Below, piece after piece: positions 41,852 to 51,131 of a stretch of DNA of 64,000 bases (the first letter of the stretch is position 1; each line of letters opens with the position of its first letter). The notes beneath the pieces are model-generated. The model had not been told where the DNA came from and did no database searches. It saw nothing but the letters and a program-made list of their open reading frames with translations. Source of the stretch: 9FT-COMBO-48-23 sp963754385 (GTDB lineage Bacteria > Chloroflexota > Dehalococcoidia > GIF9 > UBA5629); assembly GCA_963754385.1 (NCBI GenBank), contig CAVWGE010000001.1, positions 434,001 through 498,000 of the forward strand, given 5' to 3'. The translations under genes were made by a program, and so were the position numbers.

Positions 41852-43729
41852 TTATTCTTTACCTACAGCTCCTAATTTACAGACGTCGTAACAGGCTCCA
41901 CACTTGATGCACTTCGACTCGTCTAGAACAACCGGTTTCTTTTTACCCATAGAGGTTATAGCTTCTTGGGGGCAAGCTTTAACGCAGAGCCCACAGCCAG
42001 GGCATTTTTCTTCTATTATGTAGTAATGAATTAAAGCCTTACATACTCCGGCTGGGCATCTCTTTTCTTTTATGTGTGCTTCATACTCGTCTTTGAAATA
42101 GCGAATAGTAGTTAAAACGGGATTTGGTGCTGTGCTGCCCAGGGCACAGAGAGAACTATCTATTAGGGTGGCTGAAAGCCGCTCTAGAAGGTCGATGTCT
42201 TCTTCGGTGCCCTTCCCTTCGGTGATATCATCCAGAATTTGCCGCATTCGCTTTACTCCCTCTCGACATGGCACACACTTACCACAAGACTCTTCTTCGA
42301 GGAAGGTGAGGAAGTATTTGGCGATATCTACCATGCATGTAGTTTCATCCATGACAATCATGCCGCCTGAGCCCATCATCGAGCCAGCTTTAGTCAACTC
42401 GTCGAAGTCTACCGGCAAATCAAGTAAACTTTCAGGAAGACAGCCACCCGAAGGGCCACCGGTTTGTACCGCCTTGAATTTCTTACCTTCCCGGATACCG
42501 CCACCGATATCATAGATGATTTCCCTTAAGGTTATCCCCATTGGTACTTCTACCAAGCCCGTATTGTTGATCTTGCCTACCAGGGAGAATATCTTTGTTC
42601 CTTTACTGCCGTCGGTACCTAAGGTGCGGTACCAATCAGCGCCTTTGTTTATTATTAGGGGCACATTAGACCATGTTTCTACATTGTTTAAGTCACTGGG
42701 CCTGTCCCACAGGCCTTTTTCTACCGTGTGAACATATTTAGCTCTTGGTTCTCCGACCTTGCCTTCGAGCGATGCCATCAGTGCCGTGGACTCACCGCAA
42801 ACGAAAGCACCTCCACCTCTATTTATGCGGACATTAAAATCGAAACCTGAGCCTAAAATGTTATCTCCGAGCAGCCCTAACTGCTGTGCTTGGTTTAGAG
42901 CAATTGTTATGTTAGCCAACGCTAGAGGATATTCATTACGAACATAAACATATCCTTGGTGAGCTCCGATGGCATAAGCACCAATGATCAAGCCTTCGAG
43001 GACACTGTGTGGGTTGCCTGAAAGTAAACCCTCGTTAGCGTAAGCTCCGGGGTCACCCTCATCAGCATTTACAATGACGTACTTTATATCTCCTGGAGCA
43101 TGACGGCAGGATTCCCATTTTATCCCCGTAGGGAAGCCCGCACCACCTCGCCCCCTTAAGCCAGAGCGTTTGATTTCCTCTATTATCTGCTCCGGAGCCA
43201 TCTCGAGGAGGACTTTAGCCAGAGCTGTGTAGCCACCGATGGCAATATAATCCTCTATCTTAATTGGGTTTATTTCGGTGTTATTGCCGAGGATGTTCCG
43301 GTTTTGCTTCCGGTAAAAGGGAATCTCATTTCTATGTATGACTTTGTTGCCGGTTATAGGGTCGGTATGAAGCAACCTGTCAATAATGTTGCCTTTACTG
43401 ATTGTCTCACTTATTATCTCAGGTACGTCTTCCAGCTTTATTTGTTGGTAGAAAATATCACCGGGTTGAATAACTGCGATCGGTCCTTTCTCACAAAGTC
43501 CGTGACAACCTGTGATTCTCAGCTCCGCCTTCTTTTGCAGGCCTTGTTTTGAAAGTTCTTGCTTAAATGCTTCTATGATCTGGGCACAGCCGTAGGGATG
43601 GCAAGCTGTGCCATTGCAGACAGCAATCAACGGTTTGCCTGGTTCTGTTGCATTTATTAGCTCTTTTTGTAGAGCCTCCAGGTCTTGTTTTGAACGGAGC
43701 TTATCTGGCATTTCGTTTGCTGCACTCAC
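41852..43729 (-). CDS. NuoF-like NAD(H)-binding flavoprotein with extra Fe-S domains
   Basis: A 625-residue subunit. Residues 35-115 are a thioredoxin-like [2Fe-2S] domain (CNGTACHPYGC, ITGCHGLCEKGP); 145-570 the NuoF core with the FMN/NADH motif GRGGAGFPTGIKWE and the N3 cluster ESCGKCVPCREG; 565-625 two [4Fe-4S] motifs (CPGCGLCVKAC, CIKCGACYDVC). This N- and C-extended form occurs in HydB/HndC-type bifurcating hydrogenases and NAD-linked PFOR modules. It overlaps the NuoE-like gene by 4 nt. Confidence 0.9.
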   Translation of the reverse strand: MSAANEMPDKLRSKQDLEALQKELINATEPGKPLIAVCNGTACHPYGCAQIIEAFKQELSKQGLQKKAELRITGCHGLCEKGPIAVIQPGDIFYQQIKLEDVPEIISETISKGNIIDRLLHTDPITGNKVIHRNEIPFYRKQNRNILGNNTEINPIKIEDYIAIGGYTALAKVLLEMAPEQIIEEIKRSGLRGRGGAGFPTGIKWESCRHAPGDIKYVIVNADEGDPGAYANEGLLSGNPHSVLEGLIIGAYAIGAHQGYVYVRNEYPLALANITIALNQAQQLGLLGDNILGSGFDFNVRINRGGGAFVCGESTALMASLEGKVGEPRAKYVHTVEKGLWDRPSDLNNVETWSNVPLIINKGADWYRTLGTDGSKGTKIFSLVGKINNTGLVEVPMGITLREIIYDIGGGIREGKKFKAVQTGGPSGGCLPESLLDLPVDFDELTKAGSMMGSGGMIVMDETTCMVDIAKYFLTFLEEESCGKCVPCREGVKRMRQILDDITEGKGTEEDIDLLERLSATLIDSSLCALGSTAPNPVLTTIRYFKDEYEAHIKEKRCPAGVCKALIHYYIIEEKCPGCGLCVKACPQEAITSMGKKKPVVLDESKCIKCGACYDVCKLGAVGKE

Positions 43730-44175
43730 TCAAATTTGGTTAATAAACTATCTACTTTATCTGTGCTCATATGCCCGAAGTATTCCCCATCAACTTTCGC
43801 AGCCGGTCCCACGGCACAACATCCCATGCAGTTGACTGTCTCCAGCGTGAATTTCCGGTCTTTAGTGGTTTCTCCACGCTTTATGGACAAACATCGTTCG
43901 ATAGTTTCCAAAACCCTGATAGCACCTCTAACATGGCAGGCAGTGCCCAGGCAGACGTTGATTAGATGTTTCCCCCTGGGTTCGAGGCTGAAGGCTCTGA
44001 AAAACGTAGCCACGTCGTACACCCGACTTGCGGGCATAGCCATGTTTTCGCTTACCTGAATCAGAGCTTCCTTGGGGAGGTAATAGTATTCAGCCTGTAT
44101 ATCCTGAAGTATGGAAACTAGCTGTCCTTTGTCCCCATTGTATTTGTTTATAATGGCGGCAACTTTTTTATCCAT
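43726..44175 (-). CDS. NuoE-like [2Fe-2S] subunit
   Basis: A 149-residue thioredoxin-fold protein whose four cluster ligands are in CLGTACHVRG and NCMGCCAVGPA. The N-terminal helical bundle (LVSILQDIQAEYYYLPKEAL) is typical of NuoE/HoxE. Two nt after porB, so it is expressed with the pyruvate oxidoreductase. Together with the NuoF- and NuoG-like proteins it makes a soluble NADH-oxidising/NAD-reducing module. Confidence 0.9.
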   Translation of the reverse strand: MDKKVAAIINKYNGDKGQLVSILQDIQAEYYYLPKEALIQVSENMAMPASRVYDVATFFRAFSLEPRGKHLINVCLGTACHVRGAIRVLETIERCLSIKRGETTKDRKFTLETVNCMGCCAVGPAAKVDGEYFGHMSTDKVDSLLTKFE

Positions 44176-44177
44176 TG

Positions 44178-45107
44178 TCAGTAATTATTGCGGGTAGCTT
44201 TTTCCTTGAGTTTGGAATATTCATCGGTCACCCTCGCCTGAATCTGGGCTACTATCTCTTTGGTAAGGTGCCGGAACCTTCCTTGTAGCTTGAAGTAATC
44301 CTCTACGGGTCGTAGCTGGGGAAAATCTAGATTCAGAGTGTATTTACCCTGTTCTATTTCATACAGAGGGAAAATGCCCGTTTGCACAGCTAGTCGCCCT
44401 GCCCTTATCGCTAAATCTGGAGGGAGTCTCCAGCCAGTAGGACAAACCGACAATACATGAATGTACGATGGCCCTTCGACTTTCATGGCTTTACTGACTT
44501 TGTTCATAAGGTCGAAGGGATAACTATGGCAGGCAGTAGCCACATAGGGTATGTCATGAGCGGCAGCAATAGCTGGCATGTTCTTCTTCCAGCTAGTCTG
44601 TCCAATGCTGACCTTGCCTGCAGGTGAGGTGGTGGTGGAAGCGCCAAAAGGTGTAGCACTTGAACGCTGAATGCCAGTATTCATGTAGGCTTCATTATCA
44701 AAGCAGATGTATATAAAATCATGGCCCCTTTCCAGAGCGCCAGATAGGGCTTGGAGGCCGATATCGGCAGTGCCGCCATCTCCGGCCATGGCCACAGCTT
44801 TTGTTTTTCTGGAATATTTCCCTTTGCGACTCAGAACTTTTATTCCGGCTTCTATTCCTGAAGCCACAGCAGCGGTATTCTCAAAGAGAGTGTGAATCCA
44901 GGGGACCTCCCAGGAGGTATAAGGGAGTTGGGAGGAGACTATTTCCATGCAGCCGGTGGCATTGGCGATGATTACATTTCTACCTAAAGCTTTACACACA
45001 AGCCTCACAGCCAGGGCTTCACCACAGCCCATACAAGCTCGATGTCCCGGAGCAAAATATTCCTTAGTTGTCACTAGCCGTGGGACATATATAGCTAAGT
45101 TTTCCAC
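44178..45107 (-). CDS. porB: 2-oxoacid:ferredoxin oxidoreductase beta subunit (PorB)
   Basis: A 309-residue thiamine-diphosphate and [4Fe-4S] subunit. Cluster cysteines in RACMGCGEAL and ATGCMEI plus one later (SVCPTGW); ThDP motif AGDGGTADIG ending at CFDNEAYMNTG. The phrase NEAYMNTGIQRSSATP is typical of pyruvate-specific PorB. It shares one base with porA. Confidence 0.92.
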   Translation of the reverse strand: MENLAIYVPRLVTTKEYFAPGHRACMGCGEALAVRLVCKALGRNVIIANATGCMEIVSSQLPYTSWEVPWIHTLFENTAAVASGIEAGIKVLSRKGKYSRKTKAVAMAGDGGTADIGLQALSGALERGHDFIYICFDNEAYMNTGIQRSSATPFGASTTTSPAGKVSIGQTSWKKNMPAIAAAHDIPYVATACHSYPFDLMNKVSKAMKVEGPSYIHVLSVCPTGWRLPPDLAIRAGRLAVQTGIFPLYEIEQGKYTLNLDFPQLRPVEDYFKLQGRFRHLTKEIVAQIQARVTDEYSKLKEKATRNNY

Positions 45108-46282
45108 TATTCCCTTACTCCAATCATTTCAATCTCGCCGAGTTTCCCCTTCTTTGCCTTGTCTAATCCACGATGAATCAGTTCCTCGAAGGCTTCGGCA
45201 GAAATCTCTCTACCGCCCAGGCTGCCTACAAAGCTGACCACTTTTGGCCTAGCTCTTAATGGATAGAGTGCTGCCTGGATTTCAGAACAGACTGGAGCTG
45301 AGCCACCAAAAGACATGGCGCGGTCGAGGACGATGAGTACCTTAGCTTTGCTTACAGCCTTGCGGAGTTCGTCAAATGGGAAAGGACGCCATAAACGCAA
45401 TCTTATCAGGCCGACATTTTGACCTTCCGCTTGCATCTTATCTATAGTCATCATTGCTGTTTCGCTGAAGCTCCCCATACACATTAATAAGGTGTCGGCA
45501 CCTTCTGTTTTGTAGCTTTCTACCGGTGAATAGTGGCGACCTGAAATCTCACCGAACTCCTGCCAGGTCTGAAGAATCACTTTTTGGGAAGCTTTTAAGG
45601 CGACTTCTTGGGCCTTTTTAGCCTCGGTGTAGATGAAGGGAGGGCCGAAGGCACCCATGGTTACTGGCTTGTCTGGGTTGAGGGGATAAGGGTGGCAATA
45701 TTCAGGAAGAAATTTATCTACCACAGCTTGCTCTAGAAATTCGACAGATTCGATTGTGTGTGAAATGTAAAATCCATCGATGTGGACTATTGCCGGGAGC
45801 ATGACGCTTGAGTCTTCAGCAATACGGAAAGCACACAATGTCAAATCAAAGGCTTGTTGCGCGTTTTCTGCGAATATCTGTATCCAGCCACAATCGCGGA
45901 TTGCCATTGCATCAGAATGGTCTGTCCAGATGCTTAAGGGAGCAGAAAGTGCCCTGTTAGCCACCGTCATAACTATCGGCAGGCGCAGCGATGCGGCAAC
46001 ATAGAGTACCTCGTGCATGAGTTCCAACCCCTGACTGGCGGTAGCGGTGTAAGTCCTGGCACCTACGGCTGAAGTGCCCAGACAAGCGCTCATAGCTGAA
46101 TGCTCTGATTCTACTGGTATATATTCGGCATCTAACTCACCGTTAGCTACAAACTCAGCTAGTCGCTCGACAATGTGAGTCTGAGGTGTAATGGGATAGG
46201 CAGCTACAGCTTCGATGCGGGCCAGTTTGGCAGCCTCAGCTATGGCAAAGGAACCTTCTATACCTATTCGTTTTTCTGCCAT
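45107..46282 (-). CDS. porA: 2-oxoacid:ferredoxin oxidoreductase alpha subunit (PorA)
   Basis: A 391-residue subunit with YPITPQTHIVE near residue 30, YIPVESEHSAMSACLGTSAVGAR, and the central TASQGLELMHEVLY. It binds pyruvate and the pyrophosphate of ThDP. Located between porGD and porB with gaps of 2 nt and -1 nt. The reaction is pyruvate + CoA to acetyl-CoA + CO2 + reduced ferredoxin, or the reverse in CO2 fixation. Confidence 0.92.
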   Translation of the reverse strand: MAEKRIGIEGSFAIAEAAKLARIEAVAAYPITPQTHIVERLAEFVANGELDAEYIPVESEHSAMSACLGTSAVGARTYTATASQGLELMHEVLYVAASLRLPIVMTVANRALSAPLSIWTDHSDAMAIRDCGWIQIFAENAQQAFDLTLCAFRIAEDSSVMLPAIVHIDGFYISHTIESVEFLEQAVVDKFLPEYCHPYPLNPDKPVTMGAFGPPFIYTEAKKAQEVALKASQKVILQTWQEFGEISGRHYSPVESYKTEGADTLLMCMGSFSETAMMTIDKMQAEGQNVGLIRLRLWRPFPFDELRKAVSKAKVLIVLDRAMSFGGSAPVCSEIQAALYPLRARPKVVSFVGSLGGREISAEAFEELIHRGLDKAKKGKLGEIEMIGVRE

Positions 46283-46284
46283 CT

Positions 46285-47172
46285 TTATCCTTCCTCAACC
46301 ATCTTTATAGCTTCTGTCCAGCACTCGCGGGCGCAAATGCCGCATCCCTTGCAATAAAACAAGTTGGCGTCAAAGTAACCGTCTTCTCTCTCTCTAATGC
46401 ATCCTTCTGGGCAAAAGAGATAACAAATTCCACACTTGATGCATTTCTCATGATTCCATACAGGGCGCTCTGATCTCCAGTCCCCGGTGTTATATTGCTT
46501 AGCGCTTCCCGCTTCAATAACAACACAGCCAGGCAGCAGTTCTCGCCATGAGGGCAATACTTCTGCTTGAAATACCTGGCGTGGTTTCTGAACGATACCG
46601 CTGGGCTCGGCAATTTCAGTTTCTTCATAGGCTCTGTGACAAGCATCGATATTACCCTTAGCTCTGGCACCAAAACGCTCCTTTAGATGCTCTGTCAGAG
46701 ATTCTAGCTCGATTATACCTGTAGCCTTTACCAGCGCTCCAAGCATAGTTGTATTGACAATTGGAACCCCGATCATCTCACGGGCAATTGAAGTTGCATT
46801 GACTACTGCCAGTCTCCATGGGCCGCTTAATTCTGATTTTATGTCAACTAATGCCTTCGGCGTATTTATTACCAGCGTACCATCTTTCTTAAGACCTGAG
46901 GTGACGTCGGTAATAGAAAGTAAGCCTGGGTCCAGGATTACAACAATATCTGGATTTGTTACTGCGACTCTGGCTCGGATCGGGCTGACATTGCTTATAC
47001 GGTTGAAAACAAGCACCGGTGCTCCCCTTCTTTCCGGACCAAAGCTGGGGAACGCCTGAGCAAATTTCCCTTCCTCGATAGCTGCTGTTGCCAGCAATTC
47101 AGCTGATGTTACTGCTCCTTGCCCACCTCTACCGTGCCAGCGAATCTCGATTATATCGTCTTTTACTTTCAA
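46285..47172 (-). CDS. 2-oxoacid:ferredoxin oxidoreductase gamma-delta fusion (PorGD)
   Basis: A 295-residue fusion. Residues 1-185 are the gamma subunit (RWHGRGGQGAVTSAELLA, FPSFGPERRGAPV) and about 225-290 the delta subunit with two [4Fe-4S] motifs (CIKCGICYLFCPEGC and CKGCGICARECW). In many anaerobes these are separate genes. First gene of the por-nuo operon, directly downstream of tRNA-Arg on the same strand. Confidence 0.92.
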   Translation of the reverse strand: MKVKDDIIEIRWHGRGGQGAVTSAELLATAAIEEGKFAQAFPSFGPERRGAPVLVFNRISNVSPIRARVAVTNPDIVVILDPGLLSITDVTSGLKKDGTLVINTPKALVDIKSELSGPWRLAVVNATSIAREMIGVPIVNTTMLGALVKATGIIELESLTEHLKERFGARAKGNIDACHRAYEETEIAEPSGIVQKPRQVFQAEVLPSWRELLPGCVVIEAGSAKQYNTGDWRSERPVWNHEKCIKCGICYLFCPEGCIREREDGYFDANLFYCKGCGICARECWTEAIKMVEEG

Positions 47173-47192
47173 CTTGTTATATTTCCTCGAAG

Positions 47193-47264
47193 CGCCCCTG
47201 GAGGGACTTGAACCCTCGCACCCGGCTCCGGAGGCCGGTGCTCTATCCCCTGAGCTACAGGGGC
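47193..47264 (-). tRNA. tRNA-Arg(CCG)
   Basis: Acceptor GCCCCTG/CAGGGGC, anticodon arm CCGGC-CTCCGGA-GCCGG (CCG), T loop TTCAAGT, discriminator G. CCA is not encoded. Confidence 0.94.
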
Positions 47265-47324
47265 TTTGGTAATTTTACCTATTTTTGTTTTATTTGACAA
47301 ACTTACCGAAGGCAAACTAAAGGG

Positions 47325-48599
47325 TCATTCATCTTCCATGACCGGTTTTGATTGCTTCTTGAAAAATGGCTTGAGTATTGTCGGCGTTATGAGTGTTGTA
47401 ACCACACTGACCGCAACTGCGGCACCAAATAGGTCTCGACTTATAGCTCCAGCCAAGAGTCCTGCGCCAGCAATTATCAAACCTACCTCTCCTCTCGGCA
47501 CCATCCCTATACCGACTATCATGCTCTCGGTATGGGACATTTTGCCAGCAAATCGAGCCGGGATATAACAACCAATAGCCTTCCCCAGCACAGCCACCAC
47601 TATCAGGACAATTGCTATTATAGCTCCACTCCAGAGCAGTCGCATGTCGACTTGCATGCCCAGGTAACAGAAGAAAAAAGGCGCCAGAAAGAGCATTATC
47701 GGTCTGGTTTTATCCAAAATGTCCTCTCTTTCACCAGTGGCTGCGAACATAAGTCCGGCTACATAAGCGCCGACCACGGGATGCAATCCAACCAACGTAA
47801 GCAGGTAAGCTATGATAAAGCCGATGATAAGTGCAAAAATGGGTATTGTCCCCGATTTTCTGAATGGATTTAGAAGAAACCGCGATATATATTTGTTGAA
47901 CCTGACGCCGATAATTAGTAGAGCAAACCAAACAGCGAAGCCGATGGCGCCGATTTTTAGGGCATCTAGACAAACATGGGCTACATTTATCTCTCCGCCA
48001 AATTTTGCTGCAGAGCCTATGCCAACGACAATTGATAGAATAACTATGCCGATTATATCGTCAATCACGGCGCCGACCAGTATGATAGTCCCTGCCTGTG
48101 TCTGGAGCTTGCCCATCTCCATCAGTATCCTCACTGTAAGTCCAATGCTGGTAGCTGTCAGAACAGCTCCCATGAACAGCCAGCCGGCTATTCCCATTTC
48201 AGGAGCCAGCCACATCGTGATGAAATATCCGAAGACAAAGGGAAGGATAACTCCACCCACAGCTACCAGAGTGCCGCTTTTTCCCTGTTTTAAAAAAGCC
48301 CCGACATTAGTTTCGACACCAGCAACAAAAAGCAGTACAACGACGGCGATTTCTGAGACAACCTCCATTACGTTGAACTCGTGGAGCCCGAAAGCGCCTT
48401 GAATAGTGGCAAAATGCAGGATTATCGGGTCGTGAATAAGGCCTCCTAAGGCGAATGGGGAAATAATAATTCCAGCCACCAGTTCACCTAAAACCGGTGG
48501 CTGTTTCAGATAGCGCTCGAATAACTCGCCGCCTATCCTGGCTGCCAGCAGAATCAAGCCAAAGGTCAGTATGAATTTAAAATATATCTCGATTTCCAT
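47325..48599 (-). CDS. Cation/proton antiporter, CPA2 family
   Basis: A 424-residue membrane protein with about 12 helices, of the NapA/KefB-type monovalent cation:proton antiporter-2 family. N-terminal RIGGELFERYLKQPPVLGELVAGIIISP is the family signature. The ion-binding pair is DD (GAVIDDIIGIV), as in electrogenic Na+/H+ exchangers, and a conserved Lys region follows. No regulatory TrkA/RCK domain is attached. It fits with the Na+-dependent decarboxylase subunits encoded next to it. Confidence 0.88.
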   Translation of the reverse strand: MEIEIYFKFILTFGLILLAARIGGELFERYLKQPPVLGELVAGIIISPFALGGLIHDPIILHFATIQGAFGLHEFNVMEVVSEIAVVVLLFVAGVETNVGAFLKQGKSGTLVAVGGVILPFVFGYFITMWLAPEMGIAGWLFMGAVLTATSIGLTVRILMEMGKLQTQAGTIILVGAVIDDIIGIVILSIVVGIGSAAKFGGEINVAHVCLDALKIGAIGFAVWFALLIIGVRFNKYISRFLLNPFRKSGTIPIFALIIGFIIAYLLTLVGLHPVVGAYVAGLMFAATGEREDILDKTRPIMLFLAPFFFCYLGMQVDMRLLWSGAIIAIVLIVVAVLGKAIGCYIPARFAGKMSHTESMIVGIGMVPRGEVGLIIAGAGLLAGAISRDLFGAAVAVSVVTTLITPTILKPFFKKQSKPVMEDE

Positions 48600-48712
48600 C
48601 TATGAAAGCCACCTAGTCAAAGGCACAAATCATGTAATGTCTACCACCTCTGGATTATAGGCGAGAATGAACTCAACTGATTATAAGGACTGTTATCGTG
48701 GATGGTCAAGTG

Positions 48713-48838
48713 TCAACCGGTGGGCTCTGGAGCCAAGGCTTTGGGTCTTAACCTTGACCTAATGAGCTTGTAGATTTCGGCGGCAATGAAAATAGTCGAG
48801 GCTGAGAGTATGGCTATTATCCAGTCTGTTAGACCTAT
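48713..48838 (-). CDS. Possible small membrane protein after the decarboxylase beta gene
   Basis: A 41-codon frame 11 nt past the beta-subunit stop: one hydrophobic helix (DWIIAILSASTIFIAAEIY), then a basic stretch (KLIRSRLRPK). The first possible start is ATA at 48838 directly after an in-frame TGA TCC; no ATG, GTG or TTG start is available and no Shine-Dalgarno is clear. It may be a translationally coupled small subunit with a rare start, or a chance frame. Confidence 0.3.
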   Translation of the reverse strand: MGLTDWIIAILSASTIFIAAEIYKLIRSRLRPKALAPEPTG

Positions 48839-48849
48839 GGATCAAGCTT

Positions 48850-50001
48850 CTAGGAGAGCGGAGCTATGCCCATACCTGCCATAATTGCCAGCATTACTGC
48901 TGCTGCCATAACCGAACCTATCTGACCACCGGTATTAGCACCTACTGCATGAAATAACAAAAAGGTCCTTGGATTTGCTTTTTGACCTTCTTTTTGTACT
49001 ACTCTTGCCGACATTGGGAAAGCAGAGGTGCCAGCCGCACCGAGTAAAGGATTTATTTTCCCCTTGGTTATTACGTACATTAACTTACCAAGTAAAACTC
49101 CAGCCACGGTATCAAGCGAAATTGCTATCAATCCCAGAATAAACACAAGTATAGTTTGCCAGCGAAGGAAATTGCCACCTATCATGGAGGCGCCGATACA
49201 AAGTCCCAAGAGAAGGGTTACTATGTTGGACATGGCGTTTTCAGAAACATCGGTGAGCCTTTTAACTACACCAGATTCCCTGAGAAAATTTCCTAGCATC
49301 AGCATACCCATTAATGGTGCCCCCATCGGTGCTATAAGTATAGTGAGTATACCAGTCACTACCGGGAAAAGAATCTTAACCCTTTGCGAAACCTTTTTCT
49401 CCCCATATTCCATTACTACCCTACGTTCTTTCTTGGTGGTTAAGGCTCTCATAATGGGAGGCTGAATGATCGGCACTAGCGACATATAGGAGTAAGCCGC
49501 AACGGATATTGCAGGCAATAATTCACGTGCATACTTGGTGGCCACATATATAGCGGTAGGACCATCGCAGGCTCCTATTATTGATATCGAAACAGCTTCC
49601 TGGGGAACGAATCCTAGAGAGAGGGCTAAAAGAAGGGTCAGGAATATACCAAATTGCCCAGCCGCCCCGAAGAGGAGAACGGTAGGATTTGCCAGCATGG
49701 GACCGAAATCGATCATGGCGCCAAGACCGAGGAAAAGGAGAACCGGGAATAACTCAGTAAGTATGCCAGATGTATAGAGTAGGTTTATTACACCACCCTC
49801 ATCCTGTGCTGATAATCCCGCCAGAGGAAGATTCCCCAGGATTATACCAAAACCAATAGGCAGTAACAGTAGAGGTTCAAAGCCTTTGGCGACGCCAAGG
49901 TAGAGAAGAGCCAAGCCCAGCAGGGTCATTATGCCAGTTTGCCAAGTTAGGTTAGCAAAACCCTGTACCAAGCTAGACAGGGCTGAAACTAAAACATCCA
50001 T
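48850..50001 (-). CDS. Na+-translocating decarboxylase beta subunit (OadB/GcdB-like)
   Basis: A 383-residue membrane protein with nine or more helices. Family marks: GFEPLLLLPIGFGIILGNLP, FLGLGAMIDFGPMLANP, the sodium-path Asp in GACDGPTAIY, and the C-terminal GTSAFPMSARVVQ with GANTGGQIGSV. It pumps Na+ out when a carboxybiotin is decarboxylated (oxaloacetate, glutaconyl-CoA or methylmalonyl-CoA). The carboxyltransferase and biotin subunits are not in the window; the small OadG-like gene is 40 nt upstream. Confidence 0.92.
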   Translation of the reverse strand: MDVLVSALSSLVQGFANLTWQTGIMTLLGLALLYLGVAKGFEPLLLLPIGFGIILGNLPLAGLSAQDEGGVINLLYTSGILTELFPVLLFLGLGAMIDFGPMLANPTVLLFGAAGQFGIFLTLLLALSLGFVPQEAVSISIIGACDGPTAIYVATKYARELLPAISVAAYSYMSLVPIIQPPIMRALTTKKERRVVMEYGEKKVSQRVKILFPVVTGILTILIAPMGAPLMGMLMLGNFLRESGVVKRLTDVSENAMSNIVTLLLGLCIGASMIGGNFLRWQTILVFILGLIAISLDTVAGVLLGKLMYVITKGKINPLLGAAGTSAFPMSARVVQKEGQKANPRTFLLFHAVGANTGGQIGSVMAAAVMLAIMAGMGIAPLS

Positions 50002-50041
50002 GGAGACCCCCTTTGTTGATATATTTCAGTGCCACTCCAGT

Positions 50042-50185
50042 CTAGTCCTTGCTTTTCTCCGCTTCCTCTTTGAAAGGAAACAACCTGATTAAGAGGCGAA
50101 TAACTAGCGTCAACAAATACAGCGTAATAAAGGTGACACCCATACCCATCACGGTCATTGTCAAACCAAACGCTAAATTCTGCAT
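50042..50185 (-). CDS. OadG-like small subunit of the Na+ pump
   Basis: A 47-residue protein: one membrane helix (about residues 5-33, GLTMTVMGMGVTFITLYLLT) with the typical GxGVTFxxL pattern of OadG/MmdD-type gamma/delta subunits, then a basic turn and a charged tail (EEAEKSKD). AAAGGAG lies 4 nt before the ATG. It anchors or assembles the decarboxylase complex. Shorter than usual because the Pro/Ala-rich cytosolic tail is missing. Placed right before the beta subunit. Confidence 0.75.
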   Translation of the reverse strand: MQNLAFGLTMTVMGMGVTFITLYLLTLVIRLLIRLFPFKEEAEKSKD

Positions 50186-50251
50186 TGCTCCTTTCCCCTC
50201 CTTCTTGATTGAATTCCAGCAGGCTTTTCAGTTCGGGTATAAAAGGAAAGA

Positions 50252-51052
50252 TTACATTTTACTTTCAGTCTCTTTTGTGTCATGGTTCTTTACCGGCTTT
50301 ACTTTTATAGGTGTAGACGGGTTATTCGCTGGCCCCGTCACATTTCCAGCAGCTAATGACTTTGCTTTCCGCTGGTTAATCCAGACAAAGAGAGCAGGGA
50401 CAGCGAGCCCAATCAATATAGATACAGTTAAAATGATAACTGTCGGTACTGGGAATTTAGACTCAATTAACCTGTCTTCAAATATCATTCTGGTTCCGGT
50501 AAAACTGATAACCGCAGCACCTAAATAGACCAGCCACTTAAATTTGTCAATTAGCAGTGATATCGCTCCACCAGTAGTCATGAGCAGTGGCATGCTTAGG
50601 AGCAGCCCGGCGATAAGCAGCACAATGTGGCCATGGGCTGTCCCAGCTACCGCAATTACATTATCTAGGCTCATCATAAAGTCAGCAGTCAGAATTAAAA
50701 TTATGGCCTGGCGAAAGTTCTGAGCTTCCTTTGCTTCCCTCTCTTCTTCAGTTCCACCAACATCTGTCTTCAAAAGCCTCCATGCTACCCAAAAGAGTAC
50801 ACAACCACCTACAGCTGAGAGCAGTGGTATCTGCATCAACAAAGTGGCAATTGTGGTTAGAATTATGCGTAGTAGTATGGCTAATCCGCCTCCTATTATG
50901 ATTGCCCATTTTCTCCTTTGTCTGGGAAGAGAGGCGGCTGCCATACCTATAACAATGGCGTTATCCCCACTCAGGGCTAAGTCAATAAGAGTGATGGATA
51001 GGAAGCGGACTACAAAGTCCCAGCTCCAACTGAAATCTATCGGGCCTGGCAT
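50252..51052 (-). CDS. TerC-family integral membrane protein
   Basis: A 266-residue protein with seven or so helices. LIDLALSGDNAIVIGMAAASLP and the second half's ADFMMSLDNVIAVAGTA are the paired TerC motifs with membrane Asp/Asn residues. Related YceF/YjbE/TerC proteins take part in Mn2+ export or metallation of secreted enzymes; the tellurium link is historical. A Pro/Lys-rich cytosolic tail ends the protein. It follows the usp gene in the same direction with 79 nt between. Confidence 0.87.
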   Translation of the reverse strand: MPGPIDFSWSWDFVVRFLSITLIDLALSGDNAIVIGMAAASLPRQRRKWAIIIGGGLAILLRIILTTIATLLMQIPLLSAVGGCVLFWVAWRLLKTDVGGTEEEREAKEAQNFRQAIILILTADFMMSLDNVIAVAGTAHGHIVLLIAGLLLSMPLLMTTGGAISLLIDKFKWLVYLGAAVISFTGTRMIFEDRLIESKFPVPTVIILTVSILIGLAVPALFVWINQRKAKSLAAGNVTGPANNPSTPIKVKPVKNHDTKETESKM

Positions 51053-51131
51053 TATATCTTCTTCTTGATATATGATTGCTGGTTATCGTCAAAATCCATA
51101 CTTTTACTGCAAAATTCAGGGATAGGAATTT

